Shown: positions 35,950-49,549 of the stretch, one piece after another
How the letters are laid out: each line of letters begins with the position of its first letter
How positions within the stretch are numbered: the stretch's first letter is position 1
DNA from: Tamarix chinensis
Lineage: Eukaryota > Streptophyta > Magnoliopsida > Caryophyllales > Tamaricaceae
Reading direction: 5' to 3'
NCBI GenBank assembly: GCA_030549775.1
Contig: CM060177.1
Span: 67,757,638-67,821,637 of the forward strand
Length of the DNA stretch: 64,000 nucleotides
Made by a program: the position numbers and the translations under genes
The notes under the pieces: model-generated
Databases searched by the model: none
Seen by the model: only the letters and a program-made list of their open reading frames with translations
What the model was told of the DNA's origin: nothing

Positions 35950-36610
35950 ATAAAATGAGTCAATATCAAAACTTGTGTACTATTTAGAACCATTAGAAGA
36001 GGAAGAGTTGAAGAAGTAGTTGGAGGAACTCTTGGAAAAGCGTTGCATACAACCATGTACATTGCCTTGGGGACCACGAGTATTTTAAAAAAAAATAAAT
36101 ATGGAACTTTAAGGCTTCACGATGATTAGTAAGATCATAACAAGGTTACACTGAATAACCATTATCCTTTGTTGTACATTAAAGCCCTTTCCAATAAGCT
36201 AAAAGCTACTAGAATATTTTTGAAGGTTAACTACTATTCCGAGCATCACAATTTGGTAATAATAGGCATAACATTGTAAAGATGGCATTTCAAGTGAGAT
36301 ATGGACATAATAAGTTTTTGGCTATGACATTTGGTCTAAATACTACACCAATAGTATTCATGGCTCTTATAAACTATATTTTTTACTAGTACATAGATTA
36401 GTTTTTTGTTATGTTCATTGATGATATTTTAATATACTCTAAGAATCATAAGGAACACAATAAGAGTTTATGGTTCATTTTAGAGTAGCTAAGGGTTTGT
36501 AAGTTATATGCCAAGTTTTGGAAGTGTGAATATTTATAGAAGTAAGTCTCATTTTTGAGACATATGATTTTAAAGGATTCTCCAAAGATTCGGGTAGTGC
36601 TCAAATGAAA
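35950..36610 (+). pseudogene. Gypsy reverse transcriptase remnant
   Basis: Broken pieces in the correct order: IEPLEEEELKK, LEELLEKRCIQP, LPWGPRV, MAFQVRYGHNKFLAMTFGL, VFMALINY, FVMFIDDILIYSKNHKEH (the catalytic DD motif is intact) and LRVCKLYAKFWKCEYL. Stops and frameshifts interrupt it throughout. The motif set is that of chromovirus-type plant Ty3/Gypsy RT. It belongs with the gag at 29400 and the protease at 35471. It ends where an inverted LTR remnant starts at 36671. Confidence 0.85.
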
Positions 36611-36670
36611 AACAAAAGATTTCAATTGATGATTTTTCACCAAATAATTTAATTATTTTAACCACTAATT

Positions 36671-39555
36671 TTTAACACCTCGATTTTCTTCAGAACTAAA
36701 GGTCTCTTAAAATGTGGAAGCTAGATTAAAGACACGAGTGTTGCTACCATATTTCATACAATTTTAGCTCCTTCATCTATATTATACGAAACGCAAAGCT
36801 ATAAAACTGAAACACAAAATGAACCAAAAAAGTTACATGAAAAATAGATAAATATATACAATATATATATAAAGGATAAGAATATATAGGAATACAACAA
36901 AGATCCAAAAAGGTGCATGAATTTGAACAAAAGAGGTATAGAAAGAGAGAGGTATAAAAAAAAAGAAGAAGATTATTTGTTTTTAGATAATAAAAATAAT
37001 AACGACAAGGTATACCAAGTACCCCTATTCTAACTTAACTCCTCATGAAAACTCAACAAAATCAACAACGTCTTCACCAATATCAACCTCCACTAAAATG
37101 TCTGAAAAAAATAATCAACATAAAATTAGTACGATGAGCATACCAAGTAAACTAAATCTAATAAAAGATGATAACATGCAATCACATAAGTGATACAAAA
37201 CACAATAAAGCAAAAGAATATAATAAACTATGTTAATACATAAAATATGGAATACTTAATAAAAATCTACTATTCATCACTATTCACCTCTATTCATTAA
37301 TGTTCATTATTATTTCGTAGTGCTCAACATTTTTTATTTCTATTCATCGCAATAGCCTAAAACTACATAAACACTTAAAACATTAATATGAATACTAAAA
37401 TGATTAAAACCACAAACATGGTCCATAAAATATTCTAATATATTTGGTTGTCAGACAATCTACCAAGTCATATTTTAACTCAAAGGGAATAATACTAAAG
37501 TTGAATTACTAATGGCTAAGACATTAATCAAAAGCACTACATCTAAAAATTCATCCAAAAACAACTAAGGAACACTCTGTTTTTAAGTTTTGATACCCCC
37601 TATAGGACCTTTAGGTTACTTATAGAGTAGAAAGAGGAATTGTTACACACTAACAGTGTAGCACAACCACATATATAAACTGGGAGTGCACCAACTACAT
37701 ATATAGAGTCCATCCTAAGGCTTCTTGTCAAAATTTCATGTATTGGATGTTTTATAGAAATATTCTAAGAAGATTGAATTTAAAAACAAAATAAAATTCA
37801 CTACTATTCGGATTTACTATTTATGTTAAATTATTATTCTTGTTAATTTTCTATTTCAAGAATCATATCAACTTAAGATGAACTATTGTCTCTAAAATAC
37901 CAAATTAACTCATTGAAGTGCAAAAACAACTAAAATGCCCTTAATCTAATAAGTATGAATATAATAGTAAACTAACTCATAAAATTATGAAATGAAATAT
38001 TAAGCACATTTAATCAATAATTATCATTTTGAATAGAAACATTTTAAGTAATAAAGTATATTTACAAGTAAAAGGACCAAACTACCCATAAAGCCTAAAA
38101 ACATTATAAATGGTATAACTTTATCATAAAAGGATCTAACAACTCAAACTTTACACACTATTCACTAAACACATTATGAACATCCTAGAAAGTCAAGAAC
38201 TACCAAATGTTCAGCCTAGATGTGAAATGACAAATGTACCCTTTATTCGTACTTAAAACTTTAATCACAACTTTAATTAAACAATACCAAATCAAGAATT
38301 TAAAAATATGAAATTACATGTGAGAAACCTAAATAATCCATTGGAATCATAAAAAGTCAGTAACAATAATCAAAACATAGAAATGTAAATAAAAGCTTAG
38401 TTATCCCAATTTTGGAAAAAAAAGGCCATTAAAGAAAACACATTTAATCATTATAATACTTCAAGTCCTATATAATCTTAGCATAATTTAGTTTACCAGG
38501 TACTTAGATCTAGTAATTAGAAAAAATAATCCCATATCAACTATTTACAACCACATGAAAACCTTACACAAAAATGAACAAGACCATCATAACACTTCAA
38601 AAGTATAAAACAAAACAAATAAAAGCAAGAATCATGGCTATACTTGCTTATCACTTCTTCTAATTATTTATGAAATGAAAGAAGAGCTTTAGAATATTTT
38701 CACTCAATAGCTTTAAACTTTAAAAAATTAATTGCTTAGGAAAATAATGAAGAGCAAAAACTCAAGAATAAAAAAAATGCCAAATAATGGAGGAATGGAT
38801 TTATGTTTAAGGATCTATTCTTAGAAACTAAAGGGACTAAATTATGATGAAGAAATGATGTTGTAAGAATTTTTTGTTAAAGTTTAGAAATTTAACACCT
38901 TAAAAGAACTATATGCATAAAATAATGTAAAATAAAAAAAGTAATAAATTAGATCAAGCCTTTAATGAAATCCCCATTTTTAAAAAGATTAAAATTTGAC
39001 CTTTATTTTACATATTTCAGTAACAAAGAATTAGTTTTAGATATTTACTTTTGGTTTTTTTAGAGATATTTGAATTTCAAGGCCTAATTATGCCTAAAAA
39101 TGGCATGATTTGTCTAAAAATTCGGCAGATTGTTAGAAGACATTTTTAATTCAATTAGGTTAAATATGCTAAAATATAAGTATGCTATAGGTTTTGGAAG
39201 TTTTCAATAACTAAGATACACGATTTAGGTCTTCAAACATGAGTAAGGGTTAAGAAAGAGTGGTGAATATTATTTTTTCTTCAAAATCGCTATTTAAAAA
39301 TTTCAATAATCCTAAAAGACTGAAAAAAAACAAATAATTTGAATATGATAAAATATGAAAGGTTTGAATTAAGTTTGATGGCCAAGAGTGGCACAAAATT
39401 CTTATAGGTCTTGAAACCATAAGAAGGGTTAAATAATCAAAATGAAATGCTTTAAAACTATTACAAGAGTTAAAGAGATGTAAATTTTTTTAATGAAAAC
39501 TAGTTTTTTCATAATTATAATAATAAAAAAAATTTGAAAACATTAGGTTTTTACA
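36671..39555 (-). mobile_element. LTR remnant, minus orientation, degenerate
   Basis: The plus strand begins TTTAACACCTCGATTTTC, then GGAAGCTAGATTAAAGACACGAGTGTTGCTACC, aligning with 44741-44860 (GAAGCTAAGCTAATAAAAAACG...GTGTTACCGC). GATACCCCCTATAGGACCTTTAGG at about 37590 aligns with GATACCCCCTATAGGGCCCATAGG at about 45835. A possible far end is TTAGGTTTTTACA at 39555. The flanks (TAATT and ACTCG) do not match, so the ends are provisional. Confidence 0.5.
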
Positions 39556-42500
39556 ACTCGCTCTACAAATTTTAATCGTCAAGGCTTATTCATTCAAAAA
39601 AACATAGAATATGCACTTCACTTTCTCATAGGACTTGCCCAAGAAATGGGATGGTAATGGTTTACCACACTAACAATTAGCAAAATCCTTATTTAAATTA
39701 AAAATCTTGACCAATTAGTCATATAAAAACTTAAAAGACATGATTAAAACTTAGTAAAGGACTTAAAATCTCAAAATAAGTTAAATAAAACCAAATTTTA
39801 ATGGAAAAATTAGAGAGAAACAACCTCCTAAAGATCAAAAAAAGAGAGAAAAAAAGAAAGAAAAGAAAAACTCTCACTCTTTTCCTAAATCTAACCCTAT
39901 CTTTATTAAGAGAAAAATAAGATGGGGTTAGAAAAGGGAGAAAGGGTCAATATTAGAGAAGGAGAGAGAGAGAGTGTGTGTAGTAAACGTAGATATGAAG
40001 AACAAACAATATTGTCGAACAAGTCAACTGATATACCAAACAAAAAAAAGGAGAAACAGATAAGGTAAGTATTTAATTTTTTTATCAGGAAATATGGAAA
40101 AAATTGTCCATCCTGGTGATGTACAGTGGCGAGAGAAATGATGAAGAAGAAGAGAATGGTGATGAGGTCACAAAAGTGACTTTGGGAAATTCACCTCACA
40201 CAAATGTTATATAAATTTGTAAAACATATTAGGAAGGCTCATATTATTTATAAATATCCTTAAGAAATAGTTCAAAATAGAATCTCAAGGTTGTAAAGTT
40301 TCTAGAAAATATATTTGAAGTAAAATTTGTGATCAAAGAACAAACATTGTAGTCTAACTAGTTGACTAGTACCCTAAAATGATTGATATTTTTTCCCTCA
40401 AAAATCTAAACCGAACTTAATAAAAGCAACGCCAAACATTGAACGTGCCTCTAAATAATGATTAAACACACCAAGTTCTTAATCTAATACACAACTTAAC
40501 ACATATTAGAGACCCTACAAAGTGGAATAATATAATGCTAAATCCTTTTAAAGAGGTATTGTTCCTAAAGCCAAAATAAAATATCTCAAACCATAATCAT
40601 CAGCAATCTTTAATGCACTCATGAAAATTATATAACACTGCCACAGTTTACAAACCTCTTGAAACGAAAAATAAAACACACAGGTTAACTCACATGAGGT
40701 TAATGTAATACAAGGTATGGTTAAAACTCGGGTAAACCATAATGAAATATCCTCAAGATCTCACTAGTGTTAACTTGAAAGGTATAATCCTTGCAATCCT
40801 AGTACTAGGAAATAGATATTAAACCATGAGAATAAAAGGGAAAAGAAGTCCAAATTACCCTTTTCAAATGAGGAAGGGTTTATAATGAGGATGACTTATA
40901 ACTATAGCAATGATAGGAGTGTGACTGGCAATGATAACAAAGGATCAATTATTTAACTCTAAAATGAAATGGGTGAAAATTTATACAAGATCAATGGTGG
41001 TGAAGTAAGAAACAAAAATATAATTAAAGGGTTATTACCTTTCTATAAAAATTAACAGATACCTTAATAAAAAAATTTAGTATGTAATGAAGATGTAGAT
41101 CATAATATTACAATAGAAGGATCCATTAAAGAAGGTGCCCGTAGAAAGAGTGCAATAGTCCAAAATGTTTGATATCAATGGTTATATTTTAGCATGGAAA
41201 ATCAATAGCTAAATATGCAATGAATAGAAAGGATGGTAAGATAAATATTAATGAAATTAAGAAAACTTTCCAAGGTAAGTAACAAAGAGGGTTACAATAG
41301 GATACAACATTGTTAGAAAAAAAATATGTTTCAAAGTAGATAAGAATTAGAAAAGAAGATGAAGGATAATTCTAACAATGTTGAAGTCACAACTATATGA
41401 AGTGGGCACTAAGTTGAGTCATACAAGATATATGATATTAATAAGGAGTTAGTAGAATAAAGAAACATTGCTCACAAGGGTAATCTATCAAAGATTGTCC
41501 AGACATAAGTTAAATTAAGTTAAGGTCAATAGAAAATACATATAGACAAGGAAATACCATAAAGGAGAAATTAAAAGGATAAAGGTTACTACCCTTTGAA
41601 AATAAATAATTCTTTCTAAAAAATAAGCCCACAAAAAAACTCTGTAAAGAAAAAACACATAAGGACCATGATAAAAAACCAACAAGTGTAAAGAATATTA
41701 AAGACAACAAGAAAGTAAAATAACATCCTTGATATTTGGCTTAGGTTTAGTTTCTAGGACAACGTATTTGATGTGCTCATACTCAAATTATGTATGGACC
41801 TATATATCCAACCCATAACACCTAAGCTTCATGCCCAAAAAATCCTTTCCTTGTTGTTCCTTCTTACTTTTTTTCTAGAAGTAGTTCTTCCTTAATCAGT
41901 GTTATTCACATCAGGATGCAAATCCCCTCTACTGTCTACAATAGGCCTAAACCTACTTTTTACAATAGGGATGCTAATTCTTATGTATTTTTCACTTCTG
42001 TTCTTCCATTATGCTTTAGCACTGATTATCTTGTATTGCCTAAGTGCTCTTTCAAACATTAGACTAAGATCAAGTCACGTGGATCCCACAACTATATATC
42101 AAGTCTTAAAAAAATGATGAATCTTCAACTCCTCAATTAGGTCCACCACATGGGAAAAATGACCAAATCACAAAACATTTTAAAATAATTCTCTACAAAT
42201 GAGATATTATGGAAAATTTATATGAACTTTTGATATCTTGTGTACAGTAAAAGAAAGATCTCAAGGCTCCCAAATGTTGCTCCTAAGAAGTAGGCTAGTC
42301 ACCTCTTAGCTATGACCTAGGCTTGAAATAATCCAGCTTAGCTCATGCATAGAATGTTAAAATGTCCACCTTCATTCTTGTTGAACACCCACAAGTGACG
42401 AATACATGTGCAAGTATGCTTATCCATCATTCTAAGGCTTCTAGGTTCTCTTAACTCTCAAGTGTCAAAATATGAGGACACAAGACCTTTCATTTTCAAT

Positions 42501-43753
42501 CCTCTAAGGCTACCATTCCAATTATAGGTGGTGGCAGCTATACCACCTCATATTGAATTTATGACTCATAGGTGTACAGGTCCTTGGGAACACTCCATAT
42601 GGTGATTATTGTCTTCCATCAACCTCCAAAGATAGTGCTTATTCAAGAAAGAAAACTAAGTTAACTATATATATGACCCATATAAAAACTCCATAATAGG
42701 AATAGAGATAATAACTATTTCCCAAAGCTCCCTCTATCTTAGGTTATTTCAAATTTCATATAATTTAGGGTTACCTAAAGTGGGAGCCAACCCTAAAATT
42801 TTAAAAGAAAAAAATTAGACCATGAAAAATGAATTCAAAATAGAATTATACTTTTCAAAATAAAAAGCTCTTTCATAGACTTAGAACACACCCATTTTTT
42901 AATACTAAAAAATTTATAAAACAAAAATATAAGAACAATCCCATGAAAAATAGGGTGTTACCATCTTATCTAACATAAGAAAGATGCCTTACTACCTGCC
43001 TTGTATTTGACATAAATGTTAAGTATCAAACCAACAAATAACAACAAGAACCAAAGTGTGAAAGACAATTTGTTAAGGATAAGAGAGTAAAGGTGTATAA
43101 CCCAAGGCTATGTAAGCCTAAAACTAGTATGAATACACATTAGAGAAAAAATAAAAATAACTAAAAGAAAACATATATTAGGGAGTAGGCTAAGGATATT
43201 TAAAGACAATCATATAGAAATACTTCTAGAAATGACTTTTCTTTGATAACCCCACCATTGTTAATGAAGATGGTAGATTATTCATTGGTTAATCTTAGAA
43301 AGCATCACGAAACCTCATACTTAAGGGTGGAAGGAGAGCCTTGCAATAGAAAAACAAAGGCTATATAATCCTACAAGGCTACAACAAATACAAAATAACC
43401 TTAAAAGAAAATGGCAACTAAAGGAAATTAATTATAAGGGAAGCACCCTAATTACCCAAGGACCATAGAAAGGGAATGCCCCTAAAAATGCCTACGATTA
43501 GGTAACCCTACTACCCTTGAAGAAGAGGATAGCCTACTCATTGATCTTCCTCAAAAATCTAAAGACCTTGTGCTGATGAGAGAACGTCTTCAAGTGCCTA
43601 TTTAGTCTGTCAATATGCACAGAATTTACACTATATATGTGAGTGGACATGATATCCGCCGGAAGCTAAGAAAACATGAGGACATTAATTCAATTGAGCT
43701 AAATAATCACTCTGTGTAACCAGACCCTTTATTATTGATATGCTCTTATACAT
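39556..43753. other. Decayed repeat DNA, no gene seen
   Basis: No domain recognised on either strand. Landmarks are a purine-rich run at 39820-39990, CTAGTTGACTAG at about 40360, and TAGGGTGTTAC at 42951-42961, which looks like a lone LTR 3' end. The part from 42962 to 43753 continues at 51642 across the 43754-51641 insertion. Confidence 0.45.
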
Positions 43754-44740
43754 TGTAACACCCCCAAAATTTACACATTTTTTTAAAACACAATACTTAT
43801 AAATTAAAACCGTAAATTTTTGGGGATGTTATCAGTACACTTAGTACCAGACCGGTTCACTCCTACCGTTCCAGTACCAAGTGCTAAGGCTAAGAAAATA
43901 CTACTAATAATACCATTAATAATCCAATTTATAAAATGAAAACTAGATTACGCATAAGTCTTATATAATTCGACATACTAGCTATTATTTTTCTAGATAA
44001 TAACTAAACAACATTAATATAATTATTTCTGCAACTCAAACATAATAAAAAGTAACATGAGTCATAAGATAAAAGGGAAAATGGCCACATCACTCTAGGG
44101 TTTGATCCAGCCCAAATATCACTCCGCCCCTCCTAATGTCCCATAGACATCGATAGCATCAAAGTAAGTTTCTCCTACCTACAATAGATCAGACGAGCCT
44201 TCTACTCATTGAATGAGCATCACCCATGAAACAAGTGATCAATACGCTACGTATTGAGTAAGGTAACCAACTACTAAGGCCAGTACACATATTTCACACA
44301 ACCAGCACATAGTAATAAAGCCATAAAATTCAACCATAATAGCATAAAATAAATACTCAAATGAAAGCCATGGTTTAATACGGATCAAATTATTTACTTC
44401 ATCAAGCCTTTATCGAATTTATTTTCACACCATGCTCTTTATCAAGTCCTTAAGAGTACAGGAACCCCCACTATTTTAGCCGGTGGATTGATTATGAGGG
44501 TACATACCCTGCCACTATTTTAGCCCATGGATCGGTCGCAAGGGTAACATATCCTGTCACTATTATATGCTGGTGGATCGGTTTGGCCCCTTCTCGTAAG
44601 GTATTCCACTATAAGTAATTAGTGTCTTCCCACATTTTAACAACATATATAATTTGCTTTGTTGAGCTAGGTATCCCCCACTATTATAGTCGGTGGATCG
44701 GTCGCAAGGGTACATGCCCTGCCACTATTTTAGCCGGTGG

Positions 44741-47700
44741 TGTAACACCCCCATTTTTACCACTTGAAAACTTCTTTAAAAAGAGTTGATTGCAGAAGCT
44801 AAGCTAATAAAAAACGTAGGGTGTTACCGCTACATTTTGTATAAGTCCGATTCCTCTACCTTTCTTACACTAAGTGTTAAGGCTAAAACGCTTATCCACT
44901 TAAATTAAGAATAACAATGGATAAGAAGAAGAGAAAGGTTTCATGATAATATTAAATTGTTCTAATAATACAAGATTAAACAAAAGAGTTACAATTGACA
45001 AAGGAAAGAAATACATAAGGACATAAGAGTCAAAAAGGTATCTAGATCAAAAGATGACGGAATGGACACCGGATAGTCCTAACTCTCAAACGCCACCAAA
45101 AGCCATCATTTTGTACCCTCAAAGTACTCCTGCAAAGTAAAGACTGCCCTTTGAATAGGCAGAGGTAAAACGGAACCCATCAATACAATGGTACTGAGTA
45201 AACTGATATATAATACTAAATATGTAAATATCACATGTAGCACATAGAAAGTAACATAAAGTATCATGTCATAACATATTAAATAGTACATACCATAGCA
45301 AAGTGCCACATTCATACCATAACTCATATCATGCCATATGCCACATGTCCATCACAACAAACTTAACCATATTACAAATATTTCATTAATCCAACTATAT
45401 CGAGGGTGTTCCACCAAAATAAAAACACCAAACCATAATTAAGGCCTTTCACAATAACCACATCTATTTCACTTATAGCATGATAAGGAAATCACCGAGA
45501 CAATTACCAACCAATGTGCCAAATCCAAATAGTGCACGAATGAAACTATCAAACCAACATACCAAAACCAAGTAGTGCACTGAGGCAACTACCAAATCGA
45601 CAAATCACAACAATCCATTTACATCCTTATACAATAATTTTTCATATTTTATTTACTCGAGGGGATACAAATAATAACCCGGAGACATAAAAGTACACCG
45701 GTTATACCGTCACATTAACGTAACATAGTATCCTCCCAACTTGTAACCTAGAGACATAAAAGTACTTTGGTCATATTGGTGCAATAAAGCAACGTAATAT
45801 CCTCCCGTCCTCAGACACCTAATCCTTAAGTATCGATACCCCCTATAGGGCCCATAGGTCACCTATAGAGTAGACTAGAGCCTTATTGGGGCACAATTGG
45901 CACACCAGAAAACCAAACAAATTGAGGACTCCTACCTCATCTCTAGGGTAGCTACCCTTAGAGAAAAACCATTCCCAAATCTCGAGGTCTTCCACTTTAA
46001 ATATTAATATTTTAATAAGGTGATCATAAAATATCACATAATGCACAATGATTCCAATTTCATTCTTAACCTTTTTTTTTATTTTATTTCTAATTATTCA
46101 AGTTGATCATAAGGTCAACAATCTAAAACAAAATCAAAGTTAACTCTAAGGTCAACCTAGGAATCCATTAAGGTCATATTATTCCAATTATTCACCCTTT
46201 AAGGCATAATAAGTCATAAACAACCAAAATGCCATTATATGTTATTTACTCAATATTTTCCCACTTTAATACCAATTGTTATTAGAATTAAGCAAAATTT
46301 ATGGTATGACTAAATAACATTAAAATAGGTACATTAATATAAAGTAACAGTTCTATAAATGTTTAGGAGTGACAAAAATACCATTTTCCCCCTAAAAGAC
46401 AATTAAACTCATTTAGCACATAAAGCCACTATCATGCATAATTATTTTAACACAAGCAACCCTATTTTAATATGCTATCATGCATAGATTTAAAATGCAT
46501 AAATTTAACATACCATTGCATAAAAATACATGGTCACACACTTACAGAAATTAATAACAATACATGATGCATGCATACGTTTTTATGAGATTATAAGAAA
46601 GCATAAATCACACTTAAGCATAACATAAGTAACTTTAAACATGTTATCACATGATTTTTATATATTTAGTAGCAGCATATGGGTTACCTCTTTCCAAGCA
46701 CAGATAGCAAAATAACACAAAGAAATCCCAAAAGAATATCAACACCTTCGAAAGATGGATACACAAGAGGAGAACATAAAGGATGCCAACTTCACGATTT
46801 AACCAAAAATCTAACCTTCTTTACTTATTTAAAAATAAATAAAGGCTAGATATAAGGAATGTAGAAGTGAAGAAAAGAGACTAAGGATAAATAAAGGAGG
46901 ATGGGTCTTGGTTATAAGCTCAACAAAGCTTAAGAATACTTAGCAAAAATAACCAAAATGAATAGAAAGGTGGGAGCAACCAAGAGGTGAAAATGAGAGA
47001 AATGATGAATGAAAATAAAAAGAGATAAAGTAGTTATAATTAGAATATGGAGGGACCAATAATCTGCAGCCACAAGAGGGGGGAGAGATAGCTTGTTCAA
47101 CACTTGAATGATAAAGGACAAGATGGTTGAGTGTGTAAGGTGGTGGAGTGTAGTTAGGTTTAAATAAAGTTATAAAAATAAATCAATCAATAAAGGGATG
47201 GGGTAGGTGATGGTGTGAAATTCTAAAGTCAACTTTAATCATGGAGAATGTAAGTGAAGAAGGTTGAGTGCAAGAAAAGCCAAAGTGACACAACAAGTAA
47301 ATGTAGAAAGTGTATAAAATTAACTTTAACTCAAAATTTTGTTGAATGAATAAGAAAATGGTCCACATGATACACAATCTAACCATGGAAGTGTAAGGAA
47401 GTAATTTCGTGCATGAACAGTAATTTTCGGATTTATAAATTATTTTTAGTGGTGGAAAGATCAATAAAGAGGATAAAATTAATAAAAATGGCAAAGAATC
47501 TCATAAAATTATGAAACTTTGTAAAAGCCCTTGAAATAATATTTTCAACTCACCTATAAAATTGTATGAATTGACAAAAATATTTGATATATAAAATATT
47601 GAACTTACGGTTAATTAACGAGCTTAGAAGGTAATTAATAACATAAATACCAAAATTATTCCTAAAATCTTGAAACTTTCCAGACCATCCTATTTAATGA

Positions 47701-48072
47701 TTAAAAACCTAAATATAAATTTTCATAATTTTTAACAGACATATGATATGATATTTAGCTAGAATACCGTAATTATATATTTTGCATATAAAATTCGAAA
47801 GGGATAACAAACACAAATAAAATTAAACCAAAATTTCTAGATTTACATCAAAACACATTTACTAGCTAAATAAAATTTTATAAGAATTGTTTACAAATTT
47901 TAACATAAATTTTCACATATATGAACAACATTTTATAAACATGGTATGCCTATTTGCAAAATCACAATTACTACCGAATCATCCAAAACAATCTTGAGGC
48001 TCTAAAATTTTCTACAATAATTTATGTAATTAATTACACATAATTATAACTAGTTAAAAATGGGGTATTACA
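44741..48072 (-). mobile_element. 3.3-kb LTR, left part of a composite insertion
   Basis: Plus-strand termini are TGTAACACCCCCATTTTTAC and AATGGGGTATTACA. Inner landmarks match other family members: CACTAAGTGTTAAGGCTAAA near its left end, TGGTACTGAGTAAACTGAT (about 45190), a hairpin at 45145-45161, and GATACCCCCTATAGGG (about 45835). Its own right flank (TTGCC, 48073-48077) does not match its left flank (GGTGG). GGTGG recurs only after the TRIM at 48620-48624. Open frames on the minus strand here have no domain. Confidence 0.75.
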
Positions 48073-48181
48073 TTGCCGAACAATCTAAAAGTACTTGTGT
48101 TGATCTGTGGGGCCAGTCGATCAATCCGAAGGCACTTCAAGGTAGCCCCCGCGTGGTCGTGTCGACTCGGGGTGTTATAAA

Positions 48182-48193
48182 TGGTATCAGAGC
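48182..48193 (+). other. TRIM primer-binding site, initiator Met tRNA
   Basis: TGGTATCAGAGC is an exact match to the canonical plant primer-binding site for initiator methionine tRNA. It lies two bases after the 5' LTR end (…GTGTTATA, 48179). Confidence 0.92.
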
Positions 48194-48312
48194 GAAACCA
48201 CAATAGTGAGCTGAGCTTGGATGAGCCAGTTAGCCACCTAGCGGAACGATTCTTGGGATGAACTGTACTGAGCCAGTCGTTGGTTGAGGCACAACGAGGA
48301 TGTTGCGTTCTT

Positions 48313-48326
48313 TGAGTGGGGGTGAA
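48313..48326 (+). other. TRIM polypurine tract
   Basis: TGAGTGGGGGTGAA directly precedes the 3' LTR start TGTAATATCC at 48327. It would be the plus-strand primer. Confidence 0.7.
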
Positions 48327-48619
48327 TGTAATATCCTAAATTGAGAGGAGTGTTATAAGGATTGATTTAGCTACTTCTATCAACATGGTATACCATCCTT
48401 TTGGTGATTCCATCCTAAGAACTCTATAGTTAAGCGTGCTGACCGTGGATCAATTTTATGATGGGTAACCTTGTGGGAAGTTCTAAAAATTTCTCGGAAA
48501 GTGCATGAGTGAGGACAAAGCGCACTGAAAGGACTCGTGTTGATGTGTGGGGCCAGCCAATCAATCCGAAAACACTTCAAGGTAGCCCCCACGTGGTCGT
48601 GTCGACTCGGGGTGTTATA
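48327..48619 (+). repeat. TRIM 3' LTR, 293 bp
   Basis: Starts TGTAATATCCTAAATTG and ends GGGGTGTTATA, followed by GGTGG, the same five bases that precede 44741. The end TA in place of CA is shared by both LTR parts. Confidence 0.85.
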
Positions 48620-48799
48620 GGTGGATCGGTCGCGAGGGAAATATTTCCTTCCATTATTTTAGCCGGTGGATCAGTCTGCGCCCGAGTCAACATCTTCTAC
48701 TTTACGTATTTAATATGTTTAGTATCTTATTCAAATGTTCATTTCAAGACATGGAAATCAGGTTCGTACCATGCTCACTCCCCAACTCAAGTTAACTAC

Positions 48800-49160
48800 T
48801 TAAACCCTAGTTAAACATCCCACCATAGTTAGCCATGACATACCCTAACACCCTTGAAACCCTAGCTCCCATGCAAAGCCTAAATCAATGTAAACTACAC
48901 TTCCATGCCAACCCTAGCTCCCATGCAAGCCCTAGCTCCATGTAAACCACACTCCCGTGCAAACCATAGCTCTCATGCCAACCCTAGCTCCTATGCAAAT
49001 CCTAACTCCACATAAACCACACTCCCATGCAAACCCTAGCTCCTATGCAAACCATAGCTCTCATGCAAACCCTAGCTCCCATGCAAACCCTAGCTCACCG
49101 TAAACCACACTCTCACACAAACCCTAGCTTCCATGCAAACCCTACACTATACCATTTCAT
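48800..49160. repeat. Telomere-like AAACCCTAG array inside LTR
   Basis: About eighteen units such as ATGCAAACCCTAGCTCC and CATGCCAACCCTAGCTCC, homologous to 19795-20250. It lies between the CCGGTGG repeats and the TAA microsatellites, as in the other copy. Confidence 0.8.
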
Positions 49161-49549
49161 GCAAAACCCTAACACCACATTGTTACACTCCCCATCATTA
49201 TTTTATAGCCCTAACATGCATGTCTTAAGGCCACATCATACAATAATGGTAACACAATTATACATATAATTATCATGCCGCAATTTTATTCACGCCAACA
49301 TACTACAACTCCATAATCATGCAATATTAACCACCATTATACAATATTCACATGAAATACACTATAATTCATAGCACATGGCATGCATAGCATAAAATCA
49401 CATATTACACATATGGCATTAGCACCCCTTACCTAAAATATCACCGGTCTTGGTGCACACTCCTATTCCACTTGAGGGTTTTGATTGGGTTCACCTATTA
49501 TGGGAAAAATACTAGAGCTAGGTTCCTTCTTAAAAATATTATTATTCAC

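Larger units (their letters stand above)
48073..48619 (+). mobile_element. Miniature LTR retrotransposon (TRIM), 5'-truncated
   Basis: Contains the last ~107 bp of a 5' LTR (48073-48179), a primer-binding site, a 147-bp non-coding interior, a purine tract and a complete 293-bp 3' LTR. The two LTR parts share GTGTTGAT.TGTGGGGCCAG and the ending GTGTCGACTCGGGGTGTTATA. It has no coding capacity, so it would depend on proteins of an autonomous element. An intact copy would be about 730 bp. The first ~185 bp of the 5' LTR are missing and the 3.3-kb LTR abuts the break. Confidence 0.85.

Noticed and set aside
44741..48072. Simple solo LTR with its own TSD
   Set aside because: The five bases on its right (TTGCC) do not match those on its left (GGTGG); the match is found only after the TRIM.
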